A DNA stretch of 64,000 nucleotides from positions 262,454,687 to 262,518,686 of the forward strand of contig NC_069658.1 in the NCBI RefSeq assembly GCF_027244095.1. The letters are read 5' to 3'. Both the position numbers and the translations under genes were made by a program. The stretch's first letter is position 1; the number at the start of each line of letters is the position of its first letter. The notes under the pieces are model-generated. The model saw nothing but the letters and a program-made list of their open reading frames with translations. It was not told the origin of the DNA and made no database searches. This DNA comes from Hemicordylus capensis (lineage: Eukaryota; Chordata; Lepidosauria; Squamata; Cordylidae). Of the stretch, positions 44,998 to 55,575 are shown one piece after another.

Positions 44998-45370
44998 CAA
45001 TGTTTCTCAACCACCGATCCACAAGGCATTGGGTACCTGTCCATGAGGCATCACTAATAAAAATCACCCCCCCCCCCAAAAAAAGCGGGGTGGGGGGGGG
45101 AGATTGGCGATGGCCACTGGAAGCTCTCTGGAACTAATTTCCAGGCAGCCCTTGCTGTTGGATAATGTTCATTTCACTTCCTTGAAATGAACATTATCCA
45201 GCAGCGAGGACTGCCTGGAAATGAGCTCCAGAGAGCTGACCAAAATTGTGGGGTTTTTTTGGGGGGTGCATGGGGGGGGGTTGGGGGTGAGGGTGGCAAC
45301 CCCCTTACTAACTGCTGGTCCGGGAAACTGCTCATGAATATTGTACCAGTCCATGACTCCAATATCACTG
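44998..45370. mobile_element. hAT-type fold-back MITE, 373 bp
   Basis: Starts CAATGTTTCTCAACCACCG, ends CCAATATCACTG, flanked by the 8-bp duplication CACTTGAG (44990-44997 and 45371-45378). An internal palindrome (about 45131-45238) has TGGATAATGTTCATTTCA and its inverted copy around a short loop. Noncoding. Confidence 0.88.
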
Positions 45371-45378
45371 CACTTGAG

Positions 45379-46850
45379 TATCGTTCTGTCTGTTTTGGTG
45401 AAGAGTCTTGGCACTTGGTACTCACACCCTTGAGATCCCACTCAAGTTTTGAGATTAGTTTGGGGAGGGGTGGCCTAAGAGGCTGAACAGGCTTGTGCTC
45501 AGTGTTGCTCCTGTCCTGCCCCTGCCCGCATCTGATTTGGCAGCTGCACCTCTTGCTGTTACGAGCTGCTGTGCTGATGCACAATTGCAACTCATGATGT
45601 TTCAGTGAAGCAAGAGCCTTGCTCCTGAGCCAATTTGTTTTTTCTTTTGAAGAGCAGATTATAGGATCAGGCTGAGAGTCAGATTTAGGTGAGGCTGGCA
45701 GCGGGTGGTATTGTAAGGTGCAGTACCACCACAGTGCACAGCTGGATACTCTCTGGTGTATCTGCTTTCTTGTGACTATTTTTGGACTTGTCCCTCCATT
45801 GCTTGCCTTCAGTGTTTTCACAAGCCCCCACTATCCTCTTTCTCTCAGTCATTTTGATCCTTTCTACAATATTCCAAATTTGGGGAAATCCTGATTATAT
45901 AGTCAGAGACAAGTATGCTTATTAAGTTGATTTGCAAAATTTATTCCAAGTAAAAAATAGGTCACTAAGTCATTCTGAGAGCTGGATTTGAGCTTCCGCA
46001 TTAGAGCAGGGTGCTTAGTCCTGGATACTAAAATTGGCCAGTGGCTTTAAATTGGGAAGAGGAAGATGTTAGCATTTCCTAATGGAATGACACAAATATA
46101 CTGAACATGCCAGAAAAGAAGAGGGTTCATGTGTACATTATTTTTGTTACCCTGATCCGATGAAACAAGAAAAATATGGAGGGAAAGTTGTGCAAATTGC
46201 TTGCTTCCCAATATCTGCTTAATAAACAGGCATTAGGACTTTGATTTTGAAGAAGAGTCTTCCACGGTTTTGCATGACAGGGATGGGTTCAAGCTGAGTG
46301 GGTTCAAGCTGAGTCCACCTCAGGCTCAAACTGACTGCATATTTTCAGTGAACCATGTAGCGTGTCCCCATTAAGTTAATGATTTAGGTGTTGGCTAACA
46401 AGGTCAGTGGCGCTGAGGACACTTCAGTGATGGTTGGCTAGGCTTGTAGTACAGGCAGGATTTTTCAGCCACACCTGTTTCTTTAGCCACATCTTCACCA
46501 GGTGCTTGTTGTAAATTCCACTCTTCTGTTGTGGTCACCTGAAATTATGTCTCCTCCTTCTTATGCTGAATGGCACAAGCATCATTAATTAAGTCTCTCT
46601 CTCAGATCTGTTTAGTCTCAGCTTGTTGGATGATTTAAATAAACAGAGATTGAAGTGAATTAAGGAGTTAACTCATGATCTTACCCAGATGATGGATGGC
46701 TGTGGGCTTTGACTGCAGAGTTCTTAGTAGAGGGATCAACAGCCTTGCCTCACAACACCAGTCACGGTCTTCCTGCTTGACTACTCGGTATCCCAGGGCA
46801 AAGCTTGACAAATCCCAGCAGCCAGGTTGCGGTGACACCTAGACTAGGAA
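45379..46850. other. no gene seen
   Basis: The minus-strand frame at 45174-45821 overlaps the MITE and lacks a domain. Nothing else recognised. Confidence 0.5.
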
Positions 46851-46852
46851 AT

Positions 46853-47130
46853 TCCCCTTAGCTAGGAAGTCCCCTTAGCTAAGCAGGGTCTGCCCTGGAT
46901 GCATATGAATGGGAGACTAGAAGTATGAGCACTGTAAGATATTCCCCTCGGGTAGGAGCTCACTCTGGGAAGAGCAGAAGGTTTCAAGTTCCCTCCCTGG
47001 CTTCTCGAAGATAGGGCTGAGAGAGATTCCTGCCTGCAACCTTGGAAAAACCGCTCCCAGTCCGTGAAGAAAATACTGAACTGGATAGACCAATGGCCTG
47101 ACTCAGTATATGGCAGCTTCCTATGTTTCT
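46853..47130 (+). mobile_element. 5S-rRNA-like SINE, near full length
   Basis: CTTAGCTAAGCAGGGTCTGC and GAATGGGAGACTAG resemble 5S rRNA (GGAAGCTAAGCAGGGTCGGG, GGATGGGAGACC), where the RNA polymerase III internal promoter lies. The body has AGAGATTCCTGCCTGCAACC and ATACTGAACTGGATAGACC, ending TATGGCAGCTTCCTATG. Copies at 7668 (minus) and 48852 (minus) share this order. The 5S origin is inferred from the head only. Confidence 0.68.
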
Positions 47131-48848
47131 ACCTCCCCACCCCACAATGTCTATCATTAAGTCCAGTAATTTTGTCAAGTATGCATTGTCTGGCTCCTAG
47201 ATCCAGATAACATTTGTCAAGGCCTGCACAGCATAATATCGGTCCCTTTCCTAATATGGGACCAGTTTGGACAGTGCAATGTGCCCTTTGACGCTACTCG
47301 TCTCTTCCCCTCAGTGATCCTAAGGGTTGGTTTGTACAGTAGTTGCAGTCTTGTATTGAGAGCAGTTTCCAGATGTTCATAGGACCCCATTTGCAATTAA
47401 AGGAAGCTTCATGCTTTATCCAAGCATAGCCAAGACATGTCAACAGATGGCTCTTTCACTTAGAGGCAGTTGCATAGCTTTGCTGTGCAATTTTAGTTCT
47501 GTAGGATTGACCCTAGGGGAACAAAAAAGCCAATGGGAGACAAGGGGGCTGTTCCAGGGGCTTCACAGCATGACCAACAGTTCAAAGAAAGGGCACACAG
47601 CTACCTGCCTTGCACAGAATTGGGGTAGGTGGTGGTGAGCTCCCTATCGTGGCCCAAAGGAGAGGCAAACTGAGGCTGAGCCCGGGAGAAACCTCCCTCT
47701 CCTTTGGAGAATGTTGGTGTCTTCTCAAAGAAGCCTCTCTCACAGTTGGAGAGCTGAAAGTTTAACAGTTGGTCACTGCGAGTTACCCAGTCCTCCAGTT
47801 CTGTGAGCATTTTTTTCATTGTGGAATATTTTTTAAATTGCAGACTCTATTTTCAGACAGACTTGGTGCATATACATGTATGTGGGCACACACGTGCAAT
47901 CACACAGCATTCCATGTCCTCTCTCCCCTTCACCCTAGGAAGAAGTTGTCATAGGACCTTATCTAGCAAGACTGCAGAGAGAAACTCATCAGCCCATCAT
48001 GAGAACTCTATAATGTCCTTGCTGGTTTAGTCCAGGGGTTACTCTAGCCCTGTCTCCAACAGTATCCAGTAAAATGTCCTTGGGAAGCCCATAAGCAGGG
48101 AATGTTGCTTATAAGCAGGGAATGAAAGCCTCTCCTCCACTGCTTAATGACCCCTTCCCCCAGAAGCTGGTATTTAGAAGAATACTGCCTTGCTATATGG
48201 AGGTTCTACTTAGGTATCACTGCATCATTAATAGCCCTGGGCAGCATCTATACTAGTTAATCATGGCTAAGCATTATTAAATCAGTGAGACAAGTTAGTC
48301 ATATCTAACTTAGTCTGAATTCTGCCTCATAATTCTATCAAAATTTTTAAAAAAATCTAAGCCATGACCTTCTGTGAGGCTATCCCATTCAAAGTTTAGA
48401 TGAGATGGGCTTGAATTTCGCATACAATGTTGGAGGTCACCCATCACCATGGGTTGTGTCCTGTGGTTGTTCCTGTAGACAGGACTGTCGTAATTCAGTA
48501 GGACAGTCTTATTTCCCAGCAGACATCTTAGGTGTCCGGGTAAGGACTCGTTTCATCAGCATTGAATGTTTGATGAGAGCTCTTTAAGCAAGACTTTATT
48601 TGTTGGTAGAATGGACTAGAGGAATATCGCTAAGGACAGACCCTGCCATTTTCTGTCAGAGATGGCTGTGATCTGCAATTTAGAAACCAGACTGATTATG
48701 TGGAAGACTATGGTTCACATAAACTTACAATAATGTTCATATACTTTAAACATTGTTTTAAAGATATATGCTCACTGTAGAAACTATTGTCTTAGAAGAC
48801 TTCAGATATCAGTTGTGCCCAGAACCTTTTCAGAACACTGTCAGATCA
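47131..48848. other. no gene seen
   Basis: Short frames only, none with a domain, splice pair or repeat identity that I recognise. Confidence 0.5.
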
Positions 48849-48851
48849 CTG

Positions 48852-49113
48852 TATGATACATAGGAAGCTGCCTTCCACTGAGTGAGACCCTTAGTCCATC
48901 TAGCTCAGTATTGTCTACACAGACAGACAACGGCATCTCCAAGATTACAAGCAGGAGTCTCTCTCAACCCTATCTAGAGATGCCGGGGGGGGGGGACTTG
49001 GAACCTTCTGCCTGCAAGGGGAATATTTTATGGTGCTCACATGTAGTTTCCCATTCAGTGCAAACCAGGGCAGACCTTGCTTAACAAAGGGGGCAATTCA
49101 TGCTTGCTCCCAC
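48852..49113 (-). mobile_element. 5S-rRNA-like SINE, near full length
   Basis: In reverse complement: the AACAAGGTCTGCCCTGG-like head, GGGAAACTACATGTGAGCAC, GAGAGAGACTCCTGCTTG and the GGCAGCTTCCTATGT end. Same family as 46853. Confidence 0.72.
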
Positions 49114-49127
49114 AAGTCCAGCTCTCT

Positions 49128-49320
49128 TCTCTTCATGGCGTAACAGTCAAAGCGTTGGACTTAACTTCAGGAGACTCAAGCAAATTCTTGCTCAGCCACA
49201 ACATTCATTGGATGAGTTCAGGCAGGCTATCTTCAGCAGACTAAACTAACTTTCAGGGTTATTGTAAGGATAAAAGCAGAGGGATTGCGTACATCCCTTG
49301 AGCTCCTAGAGGGGAGGTAT
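49128..49320 (+). mobile_element. tRNA-derived SINE with MIR-like core, diverged
   Basis: CAAAGCGTTGGACTT, TCAGCCACAAC and TTTCAGGGTTATTGTAAGGA follow the order of the copy at 61351. Decayed. Confidence 0.55.
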
Positions 49321-50213
49321 CCCTTACAAATGATAATGATGCCTCCCCCCTCCGCCTCACAGCAAATGCAGTTTACTCCTGTGTATTGGTGGTATGTGCC
49401 ATCTTTTATATGCAAAGATTATGGTTCAGAGTGAGTGCCTGTCAGAATGACCAGCTTCTTTTCCCCCAAAGGCAAAATCTTTCAAATAAGGACCAAAAGG
49501 CAAAATGTTCCTGAACATGTGCAGAGGGCCTTTTGTTTTGTGCAGGAAATATTCCCTCACTTGGTCAGAGATCATGGAATCTGGTCCTAGTCTTGCCTAT
49601 CTACAGAGACAGCGATCCCACAATCTGAGAGGTGATCAGTGATGAGATAGTCTTTAAATTATGCATATCACCTCCATGGTTTCTCGTATTAAGGGATGGA
49701 GCTACAGGTGAAACTCGGAAAATTAGAATAGCGTGCAAAAGTCCATTAATTTCAGTAATGCAAATTAAAAGGTGAAACTGATATATGAGACAGACGCATT
49801 ACATGCAAAGCAAGATAAGTCAAGCCTTAATTTGTTATAATTGTGATGATCATGGCGTACAGCTCATGAAAACCCCAAATCCACAATCCCAGAAAATTAG
49901 AATATTACATGGAACCAAGAAGACAAGGATTGTAGAATAGAACAATATCGGACCTCTGAAAAGTATAGAGTGTACTGTGCTTGATTGGCCAGCAAACTCG
50001 CCTGACCTGACCCCATAGAGAATCTATGGGGCATTGCCAAGAGAAGGATGAGAGACATGAGACCAAACAATGCAGAAGAGCTGAAGGCCGCTAATGAAGC
50101 ATCCTGGTCTTCCATAACACCTCATCAGTGCCACAGGCTGATAGCATCCATGCCACGCCGCATTGAGGCAGTAATTGTTGCAAAAGGGGCCCAAACCAAG
50201 TATTGAATACATA

Positions 50214-51687
50214 CAGTGGGTATAGGAAAGAATCACCCCCTTTGATAGACCTTAAATTCTGGTTCCCTTACATCCTGAAATGAAAACACAAAGAAAATTC
50301 CTTTCACCAGCTGTACTTATCCAATGCAACCTATAACATCCAACTGAAAAACATCACAATTACAGTCCAGAAAAAGTGTCAGAAATAAAAAACAAGAATT
50401 ACTGAGATTGAAAAAGGATCACACACACCCCCCCCATGTCAATATTTTGTTGAACCACCTTTTGCTTTAATAACAGCCTTGAGTCTGTTGGGATACTTCT
50501 CTATCAACCTTGCACATCTAGACGGAGCAATATTTGCCCACTCCTCCATACAGAACTGTTCAAGTTCGGTCACATTGGATGGTAGGTGTTGGTGGACTGC
50601 TATCTTCCCTTGATCCAGTTGGCCCTCCAAACTGGATGGAAGAGCAAGGAGGAAACTGGTAAGAGAGGTTACCAAGAGGCCAGTGGCCACTCTGAAGGAG
50701 TTAAAGGACTTCATGGCAAAGACTGGTTGTTCTGTGCATGTGACAACAATTTCACGAGCGCTCCACAGATGTGGCTTGTTCGGGAGGGTCGCAAGGAGAA
50801 AGCCACTTCTCAAGAAAGGCCACATTAAAGCTCGTTTGAGCTTTGCCTGAAGGCACCTTGAAGATTCTGATGCCAAATGGAAAAAGGTCTTATGGTCAGA
50901 TGAGACCAAGATTGAACTATTTGGCCTCAACACCAAACAGTACACCTGGCGTAAATCCAACACAGCTCACCATCCACAACACACCATACCTACAGTGAAG
51001 CATGGAGGTGGCAGCATCCTGTTGTGGGGGTGTTTCTCTGCCTCAGGGACTGGGGCTCTCGTTAGGGTAGAAGGAAAAATGGATGGGGCAAAATACCGTC
51101 AGATTCTGGAAGAAAACCTGCTACCCTCTGCCAGACAGTTGAGGATGGGCAGAAGATTCACCTTTCAAAATGACAACGATCCGAAGCACACAGCAAAATT
51201 GACCACACAGTGGCTGAAGGAGAAAAAAGTGAACGTCCTCATGTGGCCCAGTCAGAGCCCAGACCTAAATCCCATAGAAAATCTGTGGAGAGATTTGAAG
51301 ATAGCAGTCCACCAACACCTACCATCCAATGTGACCGAACTTGAACAGTTCTGTATGGAGGAGTGGGCAAATATTGCTCCGTCTAGATGTGCAAGGTTGA
51401 TAGAGAAGTATCCCAACAGACTCAAGGCTGTTATTAAAGCAAAAGGTGGTTCAACAAAATATTGACATGGGGGGGGGGTTGATCCTTTTTCAATCTCAGT
51501 AGTTCTTGTTTTTTATTTCTGACACTTTTTCTGGACTGTAATTGTGATGTTTTTCAGTTGGATGTTATAGGTTGCATTGGATAAGTACAGCTAGTGAAGG
51601 GAATTTTCTTTGTGTTTTCATTTCAGGATGTAAGGGAACCAGAATTTAAGGTCTATCAAAGGGGGTGATTCTTTCCTATACCCACTG
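50214..51687 (+). mobile_element. Tc1-like transposon with inverted-duplicated 3' end, nested
   Basis: Ends CAGTGGGTATAGGAAAGAATC and its inverted copy, with TA at 50212-50213 and 51688-51689. Instead of short terminal repeats, the left 393 bp (50214-50606) is an inverted copy of the right 390 bp (51298-51687), including 3' untranslated sequence and the last 56 codons of transposase. The unique middle encodes the rest of the transposase, lacking the N-terminal DNA-binding part. It is inserted exactly at the centre TA of the outer palindrome. Confidence 0.9.
50616..51465 (+). pseudogene. Tc1-like transposase, N-terminus missing, one internal stop
   Basis: DD34E cut-and-paste transposase. After the left inverted arm the frame reads VATLKELKDFMAKTG, VTTISRALHRCGLFGRVARR and KPLLKKGHIKARLSFA (the end of the paired-like domain), then a TGA near 50847. 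Next come LWSDETKIELFG (first D), KHGGGSILLWGCFSASG, FQNDNDPKHTAK (second D) and SPDLNPIENLWRDLK (E), ending GGSTKY at 51465. All three catalytic acids are present. The first 60 or so residues, the first helix-turn-helix, have been replaced by the inverted arm. The stop and lost N-terminus make it non-functional. Confidence 0.88.
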
Positions 51688-52324
51688 TATGTATTCAATA
51701 CTTGGTTTGGGCCCCTTTTGCAGCAATTACTGCCTCAATGCGGCGTGGCATGGATGCTATCAGCCTGTGGCACTGATGAGGTGTTATGGAAGACCAGGAT
51801 GCTTCATTAGTGGCCTTCAGCTCTTCTGCATTGTTTGGTCTCATGTCTCTCATCCTTCTCTTGGCAATGCCCCATAGATTCTCTATGGGGTCAGGTCAGG
51901 CGAGTTTGCTGGCCAATCAAGCACAGTACACTCTATACTTTTCAGAGGTCTGATATTGTTCTATTCTACAATCCTTGTCTTCTTGGTTCCATGTAATATT
52001 CTAATTTTCTGGGATTGTGGATTTGGGGTTTTCATGAGCTGTACGCCATGATCATCACAATTACAACAAATTAAGGCTTGACTTATCTTGCTTTGCATGT
52101 AATATGTCTGTCTCATATATCAGTTTCACCTTTTAATTTGCATTACTGAAATTAATGGACTTTTGCACGCTATTCTAATTTTCCGAATTTCACCTGTATA
52201 TGGAACAACACAATATGCACTTTGCAGTTGAAGTATAAAACCTTTTGTTATTACCATGTGTGTTACAATAAAAACATGGTTACTGCCCCCATGTGATGCT
52301 TCATTGTGTGTATTGTGACAGTGC

Positions 52325-52455
52325 AAACATAAGAGCTCTGCTGGATCAAGTCAAGGGTCTACCAGTCCAGCATTCTGCTTCTCACAGTGGCCAACCAGAT
52401 GAAAAAGAAAAGCCCATGCACAGGACTTGACGGCAGTAGCCTCTTACTCAGTATT
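52325..52455 (-). mobile_element. CR1/L3-like 3' fragment
   Basis: AACATAAGAGCTCTGCTGGA, CCAGTCCAGCATTCTG and AGTGGCCAACCAGATG are the complement of the CR1 3' end (CTGGACTAGATGGGCC, GATCCAGCAGGGCTGTTCTT). Diverged and old. Confidence 0.8.
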
Positions 52456-55172
52456 TAGTTTTCAGAAGGGGTCTTGGACCTGTGTCACTTTCACTGTTTG
52501 TGTGTTTGCTTCATGCTTCCTTCCTGAACCCTGTATTTCTGTTCAGAGATGCTTGCAGTAAAGCAAATGGTCATTTGGAGGATTTGAGCCATGCATGTTA
52601 ACTGGGAGAGAGTTGCAAGGGAGGTGGTACCTATTCTAGATGGTGTGTGTTTCAAGTGTAAGTGTATCCCTTATTAGTGTAGGTTTGGGAGCCATGAGCC
52701 TGCTCGCCTGCTAGTGCTATGACATGTTCCAGGATCCGATTTTTAAAAAAGTGTGTCACTCTTACAACTGTATTCTCAACTCTGTGCAATAATTAACATT
52801 TGGATGATTTGGTCAGATAAGAGGTGGTCAGTTGATAACATCTGACTCTAGTATTCCAGCCTTAATGAAACAACAGTAGAATCTGGTGGGTTGGCCTTGC
52901 ACATATCTGTTTGTTCAAAGCCCACATAAGATTCTAGGTTATAGGACTGTTTAATTCACAGTATTCTATAAATTAAAGCAACCTTGCAAGTGAGTAGTAA
53001 ATGTTTTGACACCCTGCAGACAATTTTACCAGCTTGTCTGCTTCTGTGTTCATCTCTGTCAAAGCCTGAGCAGTGTGTCTGCCAAGCAGCTTTCCTGGAA
53101 GGAATTGTTGTCCTTGTTGTGGGAGCTGCAAATGTTGAGATAAACAACTTTCTCTATGACCCAAGATGCATCATAATTCTGAGCAGAGAAGTTAAAGTAT
53201 TGGTAACAGAATTTGGACTTCTGTAACATCTATTTTTGAGCTTTGTCTCATCTATCAAGGATGGATACCATAATGGCACAACAATCTAGTGTATAATACT
53301 TGGTTAAGTTTTCAGGAACAGGCATTTCTACTCATTCATTCTTTTTCCCCCATCAGGTATCTTATTGGGTTCTCAACATTTTCAAGAAGTGAATATAACT
53401 TTTGTATATATGGAGTCATGGGAGTTGACCTACAAGTCATCTTTAACTTTAAGAACATGAGGAGCATTTTGTGTCTGCTTCTGAGAGAGAGGTAGGTGAA
53501 TTCTCAATAGGTTCAGATGTCTTGGAAGCAGAAATGCTCAAACTTGTCCTATGTCCAGTTTTGGGAGTGCTTTGCATTGGTGCTCATATAATGCATATTT
53601 AAGACTTAAATATAATATGACTGGTGGGGTTGCACGCTAGGGAGCATTGACATTTGACTGAAAACATTTATTTGAATGTAAATCTGAAACAAATGAAAAT
53701 AGCTTGTTCACATTAGCTTCATGTTTAAGATAGCAAAGCTAGTTTCCAGAGAAATCTTGTGTACCTTTTATGAATGGTTTTGTGGTTTGCGATTCACCCG
53801 TCCTCCGCTTTTAACTTTTGCAATTCACCCCCTTATAACCCTGCAAGGATGTGTATGTGAAGGCCTTCTTTTCCTGGAAAAGATTCTCCTGATTCTCTAG
53901 AATGGTTGGTCTGTGAGTGAGCTATGCAGGTTGTGATGGGTTGAATGTGACGCTCTTTGATCATCTGCACACAGCATACCTTTTAAATCAAACTGAGCTA
54001 CAGAACGGGGGGTGGGGGGGGACCAGAATGCATTGTTTAATGATCTTTTAAAATTTGCACCAATCAAAATGGAGTAAAACCTGGATTGCAGTTTGTAAGA
54101 GGGACAAATACAGCATGAATTCTCACTTTTCAGCAGTAGAGTTGGAAAAGACAAATGCAGCAGCTTCTTGAAAATGAGGAATCCCAAGTCAAGTACAGTA
54201 CCAAATGTATTTTTTCCATTTTAAACCTCTCAGGATATTGAATCGCGCTATTCCTGCCATTTTTTAAAAGTGAGAGTTCTAACAATCCTGCCCTATATCT
54301 GTGGTTTGATCTTTCATGTCCATTTATTTTTCCTTTTGCATGGTGGCAGGCTGTTGCAAAGCATGGAGCTGTCTCTGCCATTTCTCTCCCTGTCGGGCAC
54401 AATGTTTCCTCCTCTCTTTTTGAAGAGCGTCCTTTGTAGATTTTCCTGTTCATCTTCAAATGGCCCAATACTTGGTGTGTTACTTAGAAGCGGTAGCTGC
54501 TGAAGGTAGATGGAATAAAGCACCAAAGGAAGTATAAATGGAAAACAAGATGGTGTATTCAAGATCATAAGACAGCAGAAAACGTTGAGGGTTTGTAATT
54601 GAGCTAATTCCATTTGTATTGCTCTCAAAAACACCAAAAAATTAGAAAACTTCTTGAGGCTTCAAGCACAAATACAATCTCTGTTCTAAGCATTGTTCAA
54701 GGGTTATTAAACACCACCTTAAAGGAGCTGTCTTTCAGCTTGATACTTCTGTTGAGTGCCATGATTGCTCCCAGGCCAGAAATGATCATACAACCCATGA
54801 GCCAAATCAGCCTTGCACACAGGTCCACAAAAGCTACTAGCCTACTAACATTTTTACTAGCCTACCTGCTGATGCATATCTATGATCTTCATTTATGGCA
54901 TATTGAGAGCCTGAAAGAGAGTGGGAAGGATGCAAGTCTCTTTCTGTTGGAAACATTTTTCCCTTTTGCTGAGTGGCTATGTACAAGTTTGAGCTCAGCA
55001 GTGTTTTCGTTTTGGTTTGTTTTATTTTCTTTTATTTTGCAAATGTATTGACCGCCTGACTTCCTTAGACTTGATGTGGTTTACATAAATAAAAACTGTG
55101 ATAAATTTTTGGTGGTCTGTGAGGGCTTATTAAAAATGTAAGAAACTGATTTTCATGGGGGAGAAAAGTATC
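52456..55172. other. no gene firmly seen; one exon-like stretch
   Basis: Mostly unique-looking. The minus strand at 54697-54833 reads like protein (listed separately). Neighbouring minus frames (54130-54637) are open but without recognisable domain. Confidence 0.45.
54697..54833 (-). other. exon-like hydrophobic open stretch, unrecognised
   Basis: The minus strand reads FVDLCARLIWLMGCMIISGL, then GAIMALNRSIKLKDSSFKVV and a TGA. This looks like a membrane segment with a basic tail. It is bounded on the 5' side by a TAG without a good pyrimidine tract. It could be a terminal exon, a retrocopy scrap or chance. I do not recognise the family. Confidence 0.2.
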
Positions 55173-55174
55173 TA

Positions 55175-55415
55175 CAGTGGTCCCTCGACTTACGAAGTAC
55201 TCGACATCCGAAGATTTCGACATACGAACGACAAAAAATACCGGAAGTCGTTGCCGGTTTAGATGCGGCTTCTTCGACCTACGAATTTTTAGATGTGGTT
55301 TCCTCGACCTACGAATGTTTCCGGACCTCCGTGGATGCGCTTTTCGACTTACGAAAATTCCGACCTACGAACGTGCGTTCGGAACGGATTATCTTCGTAA
55401 GTCGAGGGACCACTG
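55175..55415. mobile_element. Tc1/mariner-superfamily MITE (Tigger-like ends), 241 bp
   Basis: CAGTGGTCCCTCGACTTACG at both ends in inverted orientation (perfect for 22 bp), flanked by TA. Sub-terminal TCGACCTACGAA motifs repeat inside. Noncoding; CAGTGGTCCCTCG ends are typical of pogo/Tigger-type elements. Confidence 0.88.
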
Positions 55416-55521
55416 TACAGGGTTAAACAGAAGTTTGGAAAACATGCTGATAGAAAACTTTTACATTGGGAAACAAGAAGGCAAGTAAGAAATGCTGTTC
55501 TTCTGATCTTTCAATCTGTTT

Positions 55522-55525
<4 letters not shown>

Positions 55526-55573
<48 letters not shown>
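55526..55573. repeat. (GT)n microsatellite
   Basis: About 23 GT units. Confidence 0.95.

Positions 55574-55575
<2 letters not shown>

Larger units (their letters stand above)
49705..52196. mobile_element. palindromic Tc1/mariner element, interrupted at its centre
   Basis: Starts CAGGTGAAACTCGGAAAATT and ends with its inverted copy, flanked by TA (49703-49704 and 52197-52198). The left arm 49705-50211 and right arm 51690-52196 are inverted copies of equal length (507 bp each). Without the inner element (50214-51687 plus one TA) it is a 1,016-bp palindrome centred on a TA. Each arm holds the last part of a Tc1/mariner transposase reading from the end toward the centre (IENLWGIAKRRMRDMRPNNA and RRIEAVIVAKGAQTKY), with the DDE glutamate in IENLW. 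The rest of the gene is absent, so it was mobilised by another source. Confidence 0.88.

Noticed and set aside
46853-46960. 5S rRNA gene
   Set aside because: Only part of the 5S sequence is present, diverged and fused to a SINE body found in other copies.
50439-50963. 174-codon minus-strand frame ending like a transposase
   Set aside because: Only its last 56 codons are genuine transposase sequence, from the inverted duplicate arm; the rest is antisense.
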